64,000 nt of DNA from Chryseomicrobium aureum (GTDB lineage Bacteria; Bacillota; Bacilli; Bacillales_A; Planococcaceae). The position numbers were made by a program, and so were the translations under genes. Shown piece after piece: positions 26,914 through 38,138 of the stretch. The notes below the pieces were generated by a model. The model saw nothing but the letters and a program-made list of their open reading frames with translations, was not told where the DNA came from and did no database searches. The stretch is from positions 186,001-250,000 of the forward strand of contig NZ_JAFBFG010000001.1 in the NCBI RefSeq assembly GCF_016909155.1, given 5' to 3'. How positions within the stretch are numbered: the stretch's first letter is position 1; the number at the start of each line of letters is the position of its first letter.

Positions 26914-28209
26914 GTGAATTCATCAGAATTATACGTATCACTGGACATTGGTTCATCATCAATTAAAGTGGTAATCGGAGAAATCAATAATCAAATTATT
27001 CATATTATCGGAGTAGGCAACGCAAAATCGACAGGTATCCGTAAAGGAGCCATCGTAGATATCGATGCCACAGTACAATCTATTAAAAAAGCAGTACAAG
27101 AAGCCGAACGTATGGCAGGGATGGAAATACGTGAAGTTGTACTAGGGATTCCAGCGAGTCAAGCATCCATTCACCATGTGAAAGGTGTCGTGGCTGTCCA
27201 GTCGGAAGACAAAGAAGTAACAGGAAAAGATTTAGAGCGCGTGCTCGACTCAGCAAAAGTGATGTCGATTCCACCAGAGCGAGAATACCTGAACATAATT
27301 CCCGTGCAATACGTGTTAGACGGAGTAGAGGAAATAAGCGACCCACGAGGTATGATTGGTACACGCCTTGAAGTCGATGCCAACATGATCACAACATCTA
27401 AGACAATTTTACATAATCTCCTGCGCTGCGTAGAGCGTGCAGGTCTACAGATTCGTGAAATTTACTTACAGCCATTAGCAGCTGGTCAATTTGCGCTCTC
27501 AGAAGATGAGCGTAATCATGGCACTGCTTATATCGATATCGGTGGTGGAGCGACAACGATTGCGGTATTCCGTGATGGACACTTGACGCACACATCTACT
27601 ATTCCTGTCGGTGGCGATCATATGACCAAAGATTTGAGCATTGTTTTAAAGACACCAACGGAACATGCTGAAGAAATCAAACGTCATTATGGACATGCAT
27701 TTTATGATGATGCTTCTGAAGATGAACTGTTTGAAGTTCCAGTCATTGGAGCAGATATGCGTGAACAATATTCTCAGAAATACATCTCTGAAATTATTGG
27801 TGTTCGACTTGAAGAACTTTTTGAGATGATTATGGAAGAACTTTACCGCATCGGTGTACGCGACTTACCGGGTGGTATTGTACTGAGTGGTGGCGTATCT
27901 AAGCTTGAAGGATTAGCCCAACTTGCACGCCACGTGCTACAGACACGTGTCCGTATTTACACGCCAGATTATATCGGCGTACGTGAGCCGCAATTCTCTA
28001 CTGCGATTGGACTTATCCAGTACATTTATAAAGAGGATTTATATTATGGTTTGTCGAATACTACATCAAGTGCAGTAGCTGCTCGTCAAGACACAGCTAC
28101 CCTGTCCAAGCCAAAACAAAAAGCAAAACCGAAAAAAACAGAAGATCAAGAGCCAAAAGAAAGCGGCATGACAAAAATCAAACAATTTTTCGACCGGTTC
28201 TTTGAATAA
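26914..28209 (+). CDS. ftsA: cell division protein FtsA
   Basis: 431 residues of the actin/Hsp70 fold. It ties FtsZ filaments to the membrane. Seen: phosphate loop [18 protein letters not shown] (about 6-23), [17 protein letters not shown] (about 200-216), [11 protein letters not shown], and [14 protein letters not shown] (about 320-333). A Lys/Pro-rich linker leads to the C-terminal amphipathic membrane-targeting helix [13 protein letters not shown]. The start is a GTG at 26914 after GGAGGTG. ftsZ begins 32 bp downstream. Confidence 0.95.
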   Translation: MNSSELYVSLDIGSSSIKVVIGEINNQIIHIIGVGNAKSTGIRKGAIVDIDATVQSIKKAVQEAERMAGMEIREVVLGIPASQASIHHVKGVVAVQSEDKEVTGKDLERVLDSAKVMSIPPEREYLNIIPVQYVLDGVEEISDPRGMIGTRLEVDANMITTSKTILHNLLRCVERAGLQIREIYLQPLAAGQFALSEDERNHGTAYIDIGGGATTIAVFRDGHLTHTSTIPVGGDHMTKDLSIVLKTPTEHAEEIKRHYGHAFYDDASEDELFEVPVIGADMREQYSQKYISEIIGVRLEELFEMIMEELYRIGVRDLPGGIVLSGGVSKLEGLAQLARHVLQTRVRIYTPDYIGVREPQFSTAIGLIQYIYKEDLYYGLSNTTSSAVAARQDTATLSKPKQKAKPKKTEDQEPKESGMTKIKQFFDRFFE

Positions 28210-28241
28210 AAAACCGGCAATCTACTATAGGAGGCAATTGC

Positions 28242-29393
28242 ATGTTACATTTTGAAACGAATGATGAATCTTTAGCAATTATCAAAGTAATTGGAGTCGG
28301 TGGCGGCGGAAACAACGCGGTTAACCGCATGATTGAACACGGTGTACAAGGTGTAGACTTTATTGCCGTGAATACAGATGCACAAGCATTAAATATGTCA
28401 AAAGCACCAGTGAAACTGCAAATTGGTGGAAAATTGACACGTGGTCTTGGTGCAGGTGCAAACCCAGAAGTCGGTCGTAAAGCTGCTGAAGAAAGCAAAG
28501 AGCAAATCGAAGAAGCACTTCGTGGAGCAGACATGGTATTCGTTACTGCTGGAATGGGTGGTGGAACGGGTACGGGTGCGGCACCTGTTATTGCTCAAAT
28601 CGCAAAAGAATTAGGCGCATTAACAGTAGGTGTTGTGACACGTCCATTTACATTCGAGGGTCGCAAACGCTCAACTCAGGCCGTTGGCGGGATTTCTATG
28701 ATGAAAGAAGCGGTTGATACGCTGATTGTCATTCCAAATGATCGTCTACTTGAAATCGTAGATAAAAATACACCGATGCTTGAAGCTTTCCGTGAAGCGG
28801 ATAACGTTCTTCGTCAAGGTGTACAAGGTATTTCAGACTTGATTGCTGTTCCAGGACTTATCAACTTAGACTTTGCAGATGTAAAAACAATTATGTCTAA
28901 TAAAGGATCTGCGTTAATGGGGATCGGGATTGCTTCTGGGGAGAACCGCGCAGCAGAAGCAGCTAAAAAAGCAATTTCAAGTCCACTTCTTGAAACGTCC
29001 ATCGATGGAGCAAAAGGTGTCTTGATGAATATTACAGGTGGATCGAACTTGTCCCTATTTGAAGTGCAAGAAGCTGCAGATATCGTGGCAAGTGCTTCTG
29101 ATGAGGAAGTCAACATGATTTTCGGTTCTGTAATTAATGATGATTTAGAAGACCAAATCGTTGTAACTGTGATTGCAACTGGTTTTAACGAGGAGATTCT
29201 TACACAACGTCAGCCACGTATGGCAGGCGGTGGTATGAAGCGCCCTGCAGCAACTCCTGCGCCGCAAGCAGCACCACAACGTGAAACACGTTATGAAGAA
29301 GAGCCAGTGCAAGAACGTCCGCAACAGCCTTCATTTAAGGAAGAAGACGCTTTAGACATTCCGACTTTCTTACGAAACCGTAATCGTCGATAA
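28242..29393 (+). CDS. ftsZ: cell division GTPase FtsZ
   Basis: 383 residues. It is the tubulin homologue that forms the Z-ring. Near the start is [18 protein letters not shown] (about 13-30); the tubulin signature [10 protein letters not shown] is at about 104-113 and the synergy loop [10 protein letters not shown] at about 205-214. A variable linker rich in Pro/Gln/Glu leads to the C-terminal peptide DIPTFLRNR, which binds FtsA, SepF and ZapA-type partners. It ends the mraZ-to-ftsZ cluster at a strong terminator. Confidence 0.98.
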   Translation: MLHFETNDESLAIIKVIGVGGGGNNAVNRMIEHGVQGVDFIAVNTDAQALNMSKAPVKLQIGGKLTRGLGAGANPEVGRKAAEESKEQIEEALRGADMVFVTAGMGGGTGTGAAPVIAQIAKELGALTVGVVTRPFTFEGRKRSTQAVGGISMMKEAVDTLIVIPNDRLLEIVDKNTPMLEAFREADNVLRQGVQGISDLIAVPGLINLDFADVKTIMSNKGSALMGIGIASGENRAAEAAKKAISSPLLETSIDGAKGVLMNITGGSNLSLFEVQEAADIVASASDEEVNMIFGSVINDDLEDQIVVTVIATGFNEEILTQRQPRMAGGGMKRPAATPAPQAAPQRETRYEEEPVQERPQQPSFKEEDALDIPTFLRNRNRR

Positions 29394-29411
29394 TAAGTTT
29401 AAGGTATATAC

Positions 29412-29460
29412 AAATCAGTACTTTTTCTTGGTTTATCCGAGAAAAAGTACTGATTTTTTT
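29412..29460 (+). terminator. terminator of the ftsAZ operon
   Basis: AAATCAGTACTTTTTCT and AGAAAAAGTACTGATTT pair in a long stem, followed by seven T. It is probably strong. Confidence 0.9.
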
Positions 29461-29707
29461 GTCGTGAAAAAGAGAGGTATTTACGCTTACTCTGACAAGT
29501 TTAGCACCATCAAGAATTTACCAACAGTCTCCGCTTTGGACAATCGGAGCCGTGATTTTTGCTATCTGTTGTCTACGAATCGGCCGCAGTACTCTGTTGT
29601 CATATCACACAAAAAAGTGCATACAGTGCTTTGCAGCATGACCTTTAACCCGTCCTTACTATGACGAGTTTTTTTGTCGTGAAAAAACGCCAGCACTCAT
29701 ATACTAA
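29461..29707. other. unassigned spacer flanked by an 18-bp direct repeat
   Basis: In B. subtilis spoIIGA, sigE and sigG lie between ftsZ and ylmC. Here only this short stretch remains and I find no recognisable piece of them. An identical 18-bp sequence (T7-GTCGTG-A5) occurs at 29454-29471 and 29669-29686. A 78-codon frame from 29428 has no family resemblance and starts inside the terminator. Another frame (about 29490-29640) encodes a hydrophobic run WTIGAVIFAICCL, also unassigned. A short stem CGTC/GACG at 29652-29666 before T7 could be a second weak terminator. Confidence 0.4.
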
Positions 29708-29721
29708 AGGGAGGTGATAGT

Positions 29722-29953
29722 GTGTATTTTTCGGATTTACAAAAAAATTACTGATCGAACAAGTTCCCGTCAACTAATTGGTTATATTCAAGATGCGATG
29801 ATTAATCCGCAAACTGGGAAAATCGAAGGCTACTATGTCAGTGCTTCTTCAAAGTTCTTTCAAAAGCCTGCAGATGCGAAATTGATAGCTGTACATGAAA
29901 TCTCTTCCGTTGGTTCTGATTTCATCTTTGTCAACCGTACGAGCATTGATTAA
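29722..29953 (+). pseudogene. frameshifted YlmC/YmxH-family PRC-barrel sporulation protein
   Basis: A near-perfect ribosome site GGAGGTGAT lies 7 nt before a GTG at 29722 that starts MYFSDLQK, the usual opening of the YlmC/YmxH family, but this frame stops at 29752. Removing one A from the A7 run at 29741-29747 joins it to the long frame reading SRQLIGYIQDAMINPQTGKIEGYYV, AKLIAVHEISSVGSDFIFV, the PRC-barrel body. A rival GTG at 29720 gives an unbroken 77-codon frame with a changed N-terminus (CIFRIYK) and 5-nt spacing, so some protein may be made. The gene sits just before ylmE (ylmD is absent). The B. subtilis family members are spore-associated. Confidence 0.65.
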
Positions 29954-30005
29954 ACGCTTCTAGATTGGTACAATTAACAAAACACTAAGTAAAGTTGGGT
30001 ACCGT

Positions 30006-30668
30006 ATGATACAGCAGCAACTTAAAAACATTCATTCACTAATAGAACAAGCAAAACAAACGCCTGCTCATCAAGTTGAAATCATTGCCGTGACGAAACA
30101 ATTATCTGTCGAACAAACACGAATCGTTCTTGATGCTGGCCTACAGCATTTAGGTGAGAACCGACCTCAAGGTTTTTTACCAAAAGTGGAAGCGTTTGGA
30201 CACGAACCAGTTTGGCACTTTATAGGCTCACTCCAGACTCGTAAAGTACGAGATGTCATTGACCATATTGATTTCTTACATTCACTTGATCGAATGAGTT
30301 TGGCGCAAGAAATCCAAAAACGTGCCACAAAACCTGTGAAATGTTTTATTCAAGTCAACGTTTCCGGTGAGGACTCGAAACATGGATTAGCGGTAAAGGA
30401 TGTTCGGGACTTTATAGAACAAGTTAAACCAATGGATAAAGTTGAGCTGGTCGGCTTAATGACCATGGCACCGCTAGAAGCGAGTCGTGAAGAAATTAAA
30501 CAACAGTTCCATCAATTGCGTCTGCTTCGTGATGAACTTCGAGAAAATCTTGGACCTGAATTTAAAGAGTTATCTATGGGGATGTCAGGCGATTACGAAC
30601 TAGCCGTTGAAGAAGGTGCAACCTTTATCAGAATAGGAACAGCACTAGTAGGAAGTTTAAAGGAGTGA
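30006..30668 (+). CDS. ylmE: YggS family pyridoxal phosphate homeostasis protein (YlmE)
   Basis: 220 residues. It is a single-domain TIM-barrel PLP-binding protein that buffers pyridoxal phosphate; no catalytic turnover is known. The PLP lysine is in IIAVTKQL (about residue 28), with [45 protein letters not shown] and the C-terminal [26 protein letters not shown] phosphate-binding region. It heads ylmE-sepF-ylmG-ylmH. The start ATG at 30006 has only a weak site. Confidence 0.93.
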   Translation: MIQQQLKNIHSLIEQAKQTPAHQVEIIAVTKQLSVEQTRIVLDAGLQHLGENRPQGFLPKVEAFGHEPVWHFIGSLQTRKVRDVIDHIDFLHSLDRMSLAQEIQKRATKPVKCFIQVNVSGEDSKHGLAVKDVRDFIEQVKPMDKVELVGLMTMAPLEASREEIKQQFHQLRLLRDELRENLGPEFKELSMGMSGDYELAVEEGATFIRIGTALVGSLKE

Positions 30669-30672
30669 GACG

Positions 30673-31128
30673 ATGAAAAAATGGTTCAATTCATTTTTTT
30701 TACTGGATGAAGAAGAAGAGCAAGATATGCAACAGACAAAACAAAAAGAACAACCAGCAGCACAACCGAAACAACAACCTGTGAAATCTGTGAGAGAACG
30801 TAAAATCTCAAGTGCTCCACAAACTTCACCTCAACTAGTGAGTATTCAAAATGTACAAAAATCTTCAAAAGTGATTTTAATTGAACCGCGTGTTTATGCG
30901 GAAGCGCAAGACATCTCAGAACATTTAAAAGGCAAACGGGCAGTTATTGTGAACTTGCAACGAATTGATAAGGAGCAAGGAATCAGAATCATCGACTTTT
31001 TAAGCGGAACAGTGTACGCTTTAGGTGGAGATATACAGCGTATTGGCACAGATATATTCCTGTGTGCACCAGATACCATAGAAGTAGACGGAGCTATATC
31101 TGACTACTATTATGATGAACATCAATAA
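30673..31128 (+). CDS. sepF: cell division protein SepF
   Basis: 151 residues. SepF binds FtsZ and membrane, forming rings at the septum. The N-terminal amphipathic helix [11 protein letters not shown] is followed by a Gln/Lys-rich linker (about 14-60) and the globular domain [34 protein letters not shown] with [22 protein letters not shown] at the end. Start 4 bp after ylmE with GGAG in place. Confidence 0.95.
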   Translation: MKKWFNSFFLLDEEEEQDMQQTKQKEQPAAQPKQQPVKSVRERKISSAPQTSPQLVSIQNVQKSSKVILIEPRVYAEAQDISEHLKGKRAVIVNLQRIDKEQGIRIIDFLSGTVYALGGDIQRIGTDIFLCAPDTIEVDGAISDYYYDEHQ

Positions 31129-31147
31129 GTAAGGAGAATTGCCTTTC

Positions 31148-31417
31148 ATGTCAGTTGCATTTTTAGTTTCAATTTTATATTCAGTCATGAATATTTACCT
31201 TTTCATGATTCTTGGCTACATCATCATGTCTTGGATTCCAAGTTTACAACAGTCTGCAATCGGAAATTTTTTAGCTGCAGTTGTTGAACCATACTTGTCA
31301 ATCTTCCGCCGTATCATTCCACCAATTGGAATGATTGATCTATCACCGATTATTGCAATTTTCGCTTTACAGATTGCGTTTCGAGGATTAACTCAAGTAC
31401 TATACTGGATTTTCTAA
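31148..31417 (+). CDS. ylmG: YggT family membrane protein YlmG
   Basis: 89 residues with two membrane segments, about 5-27 and 67-87. The conserved YIIMSWIPSLQQSAIGNFLAAVVEPYLSIFRRIIPPIGMIDLSPIIAI pattern (seen in shorter blocks) is the YggT signature. These proteins affect division and, in plastids, nucleoid arrangement. The start is the ATG at 31148, 11 nt after AAGGAG; a TTG at 31139 is too close. Confidence 0.9.
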   Translation: MSVAFLVSILYSVMNIYLFMILGYIIMSWIPSLQQSAIGNFLAAVVEPYLSIFRRIIPPIGMIDLSPIIAIFALQIAFRGLTQVLYWIF

Positions 31418-31429
31418 TAAGCAAAGATG

Positions 31430-31464
31430 CGCCCCACGAGCTATAAAGCCGTGGGGCGATTTTT
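31430..31464 (+). terminator. terminator after ylmG
   Basis: CGCCCCACG and CGTGGGGCG pair perfectly around an 11-nt loop, followed by ATTTTTC. Confidence 0.8.
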
Positions 31465-31483
31465 CAATGAGGAGAGAACACCT

Positions 31484-32269
31484 ATGGACAGCATCTTCCA
31501 GCATTTTCGAAAAGAAGAACAACCATTTATTGAAGCCATGATTAGCCTGACACGCGATGTCGAGGACCGCTATGCGCCAAAACTGACAGATTTTCTTGAT
31601 CCTCGTCAACGCTTTATCGTTGAAACGCTTTATCGTCAACGAGACTTGATAGGGTTCACATTTGGTGGATTTGATGGTGCAGAAAGACAACGTATGCTCG
31701 TTGCGCCATCGTATTACGAAGCAGCACTAGAAGATGCACAAATTCAATTAGTGAAAGTATCCTATCCGATTAAATTCGTAACATTAAAACATTCCGATGT
31801 TCTCGGATCATTGATGTCGCTGGGACTTGACCGTTCAAAATTTGGTGACATCCGGTTGCAAGATGGACTTGTTCAAATTGCTGTCGCAGCTGAAATCGTT
31901 GATTACGTAAAAACAAACTTAACGTCTATTGGAAAAGTAAAAGTCCAAGTTGAAGATCTCTCTTCAGATGAAGTTGTCTTTATCGAACCGGAAACATATG
32001 TCGACGAACTACATATCGTGAGTTCCATGCGATTGGATACAGTTTTGGCGTCCGCTTGGTCGATTTCTAGACAAAAGGCCGCTGCATTTATTAAAGGTGG
32101 CAAAGTGAAAGTCAATTGGTCGGTAGTCGAAGATATCGCGTTTCAAGTGAACGAATCGGATATGGTTTCACTCCGAACATTCGGTCGTTTCCAGGTAGGA
32201 TTGATTGAGGGACGTACAAAAAAAGAAAAAATTCGCTTACAACTCGCGAAGCTCGAGCAAAAAAGTTGA
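31484..32269 (+). CDS. ylmH: S4-domain RNA-binding protein YlmH
   Basis: 261 residues. YlmH carries an S4 RNA-binding domain at about 185-240 (DTVLASAWSISRQKAAAFIKGGKVKVNW) and an N-terminal helical part starting MDSIFQHFRKEEQPF. B. subtilis YlmH has been implicated in rescue of stalled 50S-peptidyl-tRNA complexes, in parallel with the RqcH pathway whose gene is also in this window at 49-51 kb. The start is the ATG at 31484 after GAGGAGAG; the longer frame from 31427 runs through a terminator. Confidence 0.9.
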   Translation: MDSIFQHFRKEEQPFIEAMISLTRDVEDRYAPKLTDFLDPRQRFIVETLYRQRDLIGFTFGGFDGAERQRMLVAPSYYEAALEDAQIQLVKVSYPIKFVTLKHSDVLGSLMSLGLDRSKFGDIRLQDGLVQIAVAAEIVDYVKTNLTSIGKVKVQVEDLSSDEVVFIEPETYVDELHIVSSMRLDTVLASAWSISRQKAAAFIKGGKVKVNWSVVEDIAFQVNESDMVSLRTFGRFQVGLIEGRTKKEKIRLQLAKLEQKS

Positions 32270-32309
32270 ATTTTTATGAAATTGTACTGATTTCCTAGTC
32301 CGTGAACGG

Positions 32310-32315
32310 TATAAT
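32310..32315 (+). promoter_or_regulatory. -10 box of a divIVA promoter
   Basis: A perfect TATAAT 36 bp before the divIVA start. The -35 region (CTGATT at 17 bp) is poor. Confidence 0.45.
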
Positions 32316-32350
32316 ACTAGATAGCCATACTTGATAAAGGAGCTGTAAAT

Positions 32351-32860
32351 ATGCCATTAACACCTTTAGATATTAACCAAAAAGTCTTCAGCAAATCATT
32401 TCGTGGGTATAGTGAAGATGAGGTCAACGAATTTCTAGAGCAAGTAATGAAAGACTTCGAAACACTGATCCGTGAAAAGAAAGAGTTAGAAGCACAATTG
32501 AAATCTACTACAGAGCGTGTCGGTCATTTTACAACAATTGAGACGACGCTTCAAAAATCTATCGTCGTTGCTCAAGAAGCGGCTGAAGAAGTACGACGCA
32601 ACTCGCAAAAAGAAGCGAAACTCATCGTCAAAGAAGCTGAGAAGAACGCAGATCGCATTTTAAACGAATCGTTAACAAAAGCGCGTAAAATCGCTCTTGA
32701 AATCGAGGAGCTAAAAAAGCAATCTAAAGTGTTTAGAAACCGCTTCAAGATGCTAGTGGAAGCGCAACTTGAGTTGATCAATACAGATGACTGGGACCAC
32801 TTGATGGAAACAGATGTTGATACAACGTCGCTTGAGCGCATCACAGCTGAAGAAGTTTGA
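32351..32860 (+). CDS. divIVA: cell pole and septum protein DivIVA
   Basis: 169 residues. The N-terminal membrane-curvature-binding domain PLTPLDINQKVFSKSFRGYSEDEVNEFLEQV (in parts) is followed by a coiled coil through about 30-145, interrupted near 60. DivIVA marks negatively curved membrane at septum and poles and recruits Min proteins and others. ATG after AAAGGAG. It lies between ylmH and ileS as in B. subtilis. Confidence 0.95.
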   Translation: MPLTPLDINQKVFSKSFRGYSEDEVNEFLEQVMKDFETLIREKKELEAQLKSTTERVGHFTTIETTLQKSIVVAQEAAEEVRRNSQKEAKLIVKEAEKNADRILNESLTKARKIALEIEELKKQSKVFRNRFKMLVEAQLELINTDDWDHLMETDVDTTSLERITAEEV

Positions 32861-32864
32861 CGTC

Positions 32865-32893
32865 TTGACGATACATACAACACTCTTTATAAT
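32865..32893 (+). promoter_or_regulatory. sigma-A promoter of the ileS T-box transcript
   Basis: TTGACG (32865-32870) and TATAAT (32888-32893) with a 17-bp spacer, starting 4 bp after the divIVA stop codon. Confidence 0.85.
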
Positions 32894-32895
32894 TA

Positions 32896-33126
32896 GCACA
32901 TAGAAAAAAGGCACTGACAAAGACGGCAGTTTTAAAAAGAAAACAAGCGATTCAGGGATAGTGAGAGCCTGGACGGACCTTTAAAACAATGCCTATCACT
33001 TTTGAGCCGGACTAGACAACTAGTCCCGTTCGACCACGTTACGGTCATCTAAGTGGCAGAGCAATCTGCAATTAGGGTGGTACCGCGATGATCTTCGTCC
33101 CTTTCCAAGGGGCGGAGATTTTTTGT
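32896..33126 (+). promoter_or_regulatory. T-box riboswitch controlling ileS
   Basis: The leader has the T-box AGGGTGGTACCGCG at 33074-33087, a stem I GA-rich segment GGGATAGTGAGAGCC, and the specifier loop in which ATC (32995-32997, an Ile codon) precedes ACTTTTGAGCC. The terminator ATCTTCGTCCC / GGGGCGGAGAT followed by T6 occupies 33090-33126. Uncharged tRNA-Ile would pair with the specifier and the T-box and favour antitermination, raising IleRS when isoleucine is scarce. Confidence 0.93.
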
Positions 33127-33150
33127 TTGTCAAAAAAAGGAGAGATAACT

Positions 33151-35904
33151 ATGGATTATAAATCAACGTTACGCATGCCAAAAACAGACTTCCCCATGCG
33201 TGGAGGTCTTCCAACGAAAGAACCTCAAATCCAAGAAATGTGGAAAGAAAAAGAAATCTATGCCAAAAATTTAGAGCGCACAAAAGACCGTCCAAAATTC
33301 ATTTTGCACGATGGCCCTCCTTACGCGAACGGAGATTTACACATCGGTCACGCATTGAATAAAGTGTTAAAGGACATGATTGTACGTTATAAATCGATGT
33401 CTGGCTTCCAAGCGCCATATGTTCCAGGTTGGGACACGCATGGTCTACCAATTGAACAAGCGTTAACGAATAAAGGTGTAAAGCGCAAAGAAATGACAGT
33501 TGCTGAGTTCCGTAAACTCTGTGAAGAGTATGCATATGAGCAAATCAATAACCAGCGTGAGCAGTTCAAGCGTATCGGTGTGACAGGGGATTGGGATAAT
33601 CCATATGTGACACTAGAGCCGAAATTTGAAGCACGACAAATCCAAGTCTTTGGTGAAATGGCGAAAAAAGGCTATATCTATAAAGGATTGAAACCCGTTT
33701 ATTGGTCACCTTCATCAGAATCGGCACTTGCTGAAGCGGAAATTGAATACAAAGACAAGAAATCACCTTCAATCTATGTGAGTTTCGAAGTGACGGATGG
33801 TAAAGGCGTTTTAGATGCAGGCGTTCGCTTCATCATCTGGACGACGACACCTTGGACAATTCCTGCAAACCTCGGAATCTCTGTTCATCCTGACTTCACG
33901 TATGTACAAGTACGTGCGAACGAAAAATCATTTGTCATCGCAAAAGACTTGTTAGAAGAAGTGAGCAAAGAGCTTGGATGGGAAGCCTATGAGGTCGAGC
34001 AAACTTTCGAAGGAAAACAATTCGACCGCATTGTTGCGAAACACCCACTCTATGACCGCGAGTCACTCGTTATGCTTGGCGAACATGTGACGACTGAGTC
34101 TGGTACAGGCTGTGTTCATACAGCACCAGGACACGGGGAAGATGACTTCCACGTAGGAAAACAATATGGTTTAGACGTATTGTGTCCAGTAGACGATCGT
34201 GGTGTCATGACAGCAGAAGCTCCAGGATTTGAAGGGTTGTTCTATGACGAAGCAAATAAGCCGATTACGCAAGCTTTAGACGAAGCGGGCGCTTTAGAGA
34301 AACTAACATTCTTCACGCATTCGTATCCACATGACTGGCGTACAAAAAAACCCGTCATCTACCGTGCGACAACCCAATGGTTTGCATCTGTTGAAGCATT
34401 CCGCGGTGAGTTGTTACAAGCAATTCGTGATACTAAGTTCACACCGGCATGGGGTGAGACTCGTTTATTCAACATGATTCGTGATCGAGGCGACTGGAAT
34501 ATTTCTCGTCAGCGTGTATGGGGTGTTCCAATTCCAGTGTTTTACGCTGAAAACGGAGAGCCAATCATCGAAGAGCAAACAATCCAATACGTTTCAGAAT
34601 TATTTAGAGAACATGGCTCTAACATCTGGTTCGAGTGGGACACAAAAGATTTATTACCAGCAGGCTACACGCATGAGGCTAGTCCAAATGGAAAGTTTAC
34701 GAAAGAGCTAGATATCATGGACGTTTGGTTTGACTCTGGTTCTACACACCAAGGTGTGTTGGCAGAACGTGAAGACCTACAGTTCCCAGCAGATCTTTAC
34801 TTAGAAGGGTCAGATCAATACCGTGGATGGTTTAACTCTTCATTAATCACTAGTGTGGCGATGTTTGGACATGCACCATATAAAGGACTTCTAAGCCACG
34901 GATTCGTTTTAGACGGTGAAGGGCGTAAGATGAGTAAATCGATTGGGAATGTCATCATCCCAGCGAAAGTAATGAATCAGCTAGGTGCAGATATCCTTCG
35001 TTTATGGGTAGCATCTGTTGACTACACGGCAGATGTGCGTGTATCAGATGCGATCTTGAAACAAGTATCTGAAGTGTACCGAAAAATCCGGAACACATTG
35101 CGCTTTTTACACGGAAATGTGCACGACTTTAATCCGCAAACTGACCGTGTAGCTGTTGAAAACATGCGTGAAGTAGATCAGTATATGTATGCAAAATTAC
35201 AACAGATGATTCAAACAGTGATAACTTCTTATGAAAACTATGAGTTCTCGACGGTTTATCACACAATCAACAACTTCGTGTCAACAGAACTAAGTGCATT
35301 CTACTTAGATTTAGCAAAAGACGTTGTGTATATCTACGAACAAGACCATAAAGACCGCCGTGCAATGCAAACAGTGATGTACGATGCACTTGTTGCACTA
35401 GTGAAACTATTAACGCCAGTTCTTCCGCATACAACAGATGAGCTATGGGGCTATATGGACTTTGAACAGCAAGAAAGTGTTCAGTTGACAGATATGCCAC
35501 AAGCACAAGAAGTGCCAGGAGCCAAGGAACTTGTTGCGAAATGGGAAAAAGTTCTCGATGTGCGTGATGATGTGTTAAAGGCACTTGAAATGGCACGTGC
35601 AGAAAAGCAAATCGGGAAGTCACTCGAAGCACACGTTCAACTATTCGTAAAAGACAGCGTGAAGGACTTGTTCATGGACGATTCCATCGATTATGCACAA
35701 CTGTTCATCGTATCTGGTTTCACACTTGCTGGAACGACTGAACAAGCTCCAGACGGGGCTGTACAGCTAGATCATTCAGCTGTTGTGGTTTCTGCTGCTG
35801 AAGGTGAAAAATGTGAACGTTGCTGGACGATTTCAGAAACAGTTGGTCAACATGCAGATCATCCGACACTATGTGCTCGCTGCGCTGAAGTTGTTTCAAA
35901 GTAA
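33151..35904 (+). CDS. ileS: isoleucyl-tRNA synthetase
   Basis: 917 residues, class I. The HIGH motif appears as [11 protein letters not shown] (about 57-67) and KMSKS in [10 protein letters not shown] (about 593); the editing domain lies between, with [14 protein letters not shown] and [11 protein letters not shown]. The C-terminal zinc ribbon has CERCW and CARC at the end. The start is the ATG at 33151 after AAAGGAGAG; the longer frame from 33088 begins inside the T-box terminator. Length and the single zinc site match the type of B. subtilis. Confidence 0.98.
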   Translation: MDYKSTLRMPKTDFPMRGGLPTKEPQIQEMWKEKEIYAKNLERTKDRPKFILHDGPPYANGDLHIGHALNKVLKDMIVRYKSMSGFQAPYVPGWDTHGLPIEQALTNKGVKRKEMTVAEFRKLCEEYAYEQINNQREQFKRIGVTGDWDNPYVTLEPKFEARQIQVFGEMAKKGYIYKGLKPVYWSPSSESALAEAEIEYKDKKSPSIYVSFEVTDGKGVLDAGVRFIIWTTTPWTIPANLGISVHPDFTYVQVRANEKSFVIAKDLLEEVSKELGWEAYEVEQTFEGKQFDRIVAKHPLYDRESLVMLGEHVTTESGTGCVHTAPGHGEDDFHVGKQYGLDVLCPVDDRGVMTAEAPGFEGLFYDEANKPITQALDEAGALEKLTFFTHSYPHDWRTKKPVIYRATTQWFASVEAFRGELLQAIRDTKFTPAWGETRLFNMIRDRGDWNISRQRVWGVPIPVFYAENGEPIIEEQTIQYVSELFREHGSNIWFEWDTKDLLPAGYTHEASPNGKFTKELDIMDVWFDSGSTHQGVLAEREDLQFPADLYLEGSDQYRGWFNSSLITSVAMFGHAPYKGLLSHGFVLDGEGRKMSKSIGNVIIPAKVMNQLGADILRLWVASVDYTADVRVSDAILKQVSEVYRKIRNTLRFLHGNVHDFNPQTDRVAVENMREVDQYMYAKLQQMIQTVITSYENYEFSTVYHTINNFVSTELSAFYLDLAKDVVYIYEQDHKDRRAMQTVMYDALVALVKLLTPVLPHTTDELWGYMDFEQQESVQLTDMPQAQEVPGAKELVAKWEKVLDVRDDVLKALEMARAEKQIGKSLEAHVQLFVKDSVKDLFMDDSIDYAQLFIVSGFTLAGTTEQAPDGAVQLDHSAVVVSAAEGEKCERCWTISETVGQHADHPTLCARCAEVVSK

Positions 35905-35910
35905 TACACT

Positions 35911-35937
35911 ACCTCTCCTTGACGGGAGAGGTTTTTT
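35911..35937 (+). terminator. terminator of ileS
   Basis: ACCTCTCC, loop TTGAC, GGGAGAGGT, then TTTTT. Confidence 0.88.
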
Positions 35938-35998
35938 CATGCATCGAGGCGACTTAAAATGTGGTACACTTAACTACATGAAAATGGAGGGTTTGACT

Positions 35999-36475
35999 GT
36001 GTGGATTTTTTATTTAATCGCAATCATCATCATTGGTGTTGACCAATGGACAAAATGGCTCGTCGTAAAAAATATGGAGCTTGGCGAACGTATCTCAGTT
36101 GCTGACCCATACCTTGGTCTGTTATCTCACCGTAACCGAGGAGCGGCATGGGGGATATTAGAAGGCCAAATGTGGATATTTTATATTATTACAACCATTG
36201 TTGTGATCGGAATCGTTTACTATTTTCATACGCATGCAAAAAATCAGCCATTGTTCCAACTTGGCTTGATGGTTTTATTAGGCGGCGCAATCGGGAATTT
36301 TATTGACCGACTGTTTCGTGGGGAGGTAGTGGACTTTGTTGATGTCCTCATCCCCCTCATCAACTATGACTTCCCGATATTCAATGTTGCAGATGCAGCA
36401 CTTACAGTTGGGGTAGTCCTTATATTTATTTTTATCCTTTTGGATGAAAGAAAGCAGAAAAAGGTGAAGAAATGA
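35999..36475 (+). CDS. lspA: lipoprotein signal peptidase LspA
   Basis: 158 residues with four membrane segments. It is the aspartic signal peptidase II that cleaves lipoprotein precursors. Catalytic Asp regions are [16 protein letters not shown] (about 101-116) and FNVADAAL (about 129-136). Early motif VDQWTKWLV and the RNRGAAWGI block are also typical. The start is a GTG at 35999, 7 nt after TGGAGGG; the frame upstream crosses the ileS terminator. It overlaps the next gene by 4 bp. Confidence 0.95.
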   Translation: MWIFYLIAIIIIGVDQWTKWLVVKNMELGERISVADPYLGLLSHRNRGAAWGILEGQMWIFYIITTIVVIGIVYYFHTHAKNQPLFQLGLMVLLGGAIGNFIDRLFRGEVVDFVDVLIPLINYDFPIFNVADAALTVGVVLIFIFILLDERKQKKVKK

Positions 36476-37380
36476 AAGAAATCGAAGTAATCATTACAAG
36501 AGAACAAAATAGAGAGCGTTTAGATAAGCTTTTGTTGCCGGTTGAAGCTGATTGGTCTCGAACACAGATTCAAAACTTGATGAAACAAGAATTAATTTTA
36601 GTCAATGGCGAAGCTGTAAAGTCAAATTACAAGGCATCCGAAGGTGATGTTATTACCATAAAGATTCCAGACCCGGAAGTATACGAGATTGAGGCAGAAG
36701 ATTTACAACTCGAAATCGTTTACGAAGATGCAGATGTTGCTGTCATCAACAAACCTAAAGGGATGGTCGTCCATCCGGCTCCAGGGCACTTGACTGGAAC
36801 ACTCGTTAACGGTTTAATGCACCAGATCAAGGATTTATCTGGAATCAATGGTATTATGCGTCCTGGAATCGTCCACCGTATTGACAAAGACACAAGTGGA
36901 CTACTCATGGTTGCAAAAAATGACAAAGCTCACCAATCACTCGTTGATCAATTGGTAGCAAAATCCGTTACACGCAAATATACAGCACTTGTGCATGGTC
37001 ATATTGCACATGACAAAGGAACAGTAGACGCACCAATTGGACGTGATACGCGAGATCGTCAGAGTATGAATGTAGTCGATAAAGGGAAGCACGCTGTGAC
37101 CCACTTTGAAGTAAGAGAACGTTTTGGCGCATATACGTTAGTAGAGTGCCGATTAGAGACTGGACGTACACATCAAATCCGAGTGCACATGAAATTTATC
37201 GGGCACCCACTTGTAGGAGACCCAAAATACGGACAGAAGAAAACAATGGATATCGGTGGTCAAGCGCTTCATGCAGGAGTTTTAGGCTTTATCCATCCTA
37301 GTTCTGGCGAGTACTTGGAGTTTGAAGTGCCACTACCAGAACCATTTGAACAATTATTATCTGAATTAAAGAAAAACTAG
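36472..37380 (+). CDS. RluD-family 23S rRNA pseudouridine synthase
   Basis: 302 residues. An N-terminal S4 domain (about 13-75: [25 protein letters not shown] in parts, [16 protein letters not shown]) is followed by the RsuA/RluD catalytic domain with [15 protein letters not shown], in which the aspartate (about 140) is the catalytic residue, and [14 protein letters not shown]. It corresponds to B. subtilis YlyB, next to lspA and pyrR. The target uridines cannot be told from sequence. Confidence 0.9.
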   Translation: MKEIEVIITREQNRERLDKLLLPVEADWSRTQIQNLMKQELILVNGEAVKSNYKASEGDVITIKIPDPEVYEIEAEDLQLEIVYEDADVAVINKPKGMVVHPAPGHLTGTLVNGLMHQIKDLSGINGIMRPGIVHRIDKDTSGLLMVAKNDKAHQSLVDQLVAKSVTRKYTALVHGHIAHDKGTVDAPIGRDTRDRQSMNVVDKGKHAVTHFEVRERFGAYTLVECRLETGRTHQIRVHMKFIGHPLVGDPKYGQKKTMDIGGQALHAGVLGFIHPSSGEYLEFEVPLPEPFEQLLSELKKN

Positions 37381-37440
37381 CCATCTGTCACTTTGTAGTG
37401 TACACTGACTAAGATAACTAAATAAGGGTCCTTTAAAGAC

Positions 37441-38123
<683 letters not shown>

Positions 38124-38138
38124 AAAAGAGGAACTACG

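Noticed and set aside
29428-29664. 78-codon open frame after ftsZ
   Set aside because: It begins within the ftsZ terminator, has no ribosome site and no family resemblance.
33088-33150. Longer N-terminus for ileS
   Set aside because: It would start inside the T-box terminator; the ATG at 33151 has a strong ribosome site and the family start.
35783-35998. Longer N-terminus for lspA
   Set aside because: The extension overlaps the end of ileS and its terminator; GTG 35999 has TGGAGGG upstream and gives the normal length.
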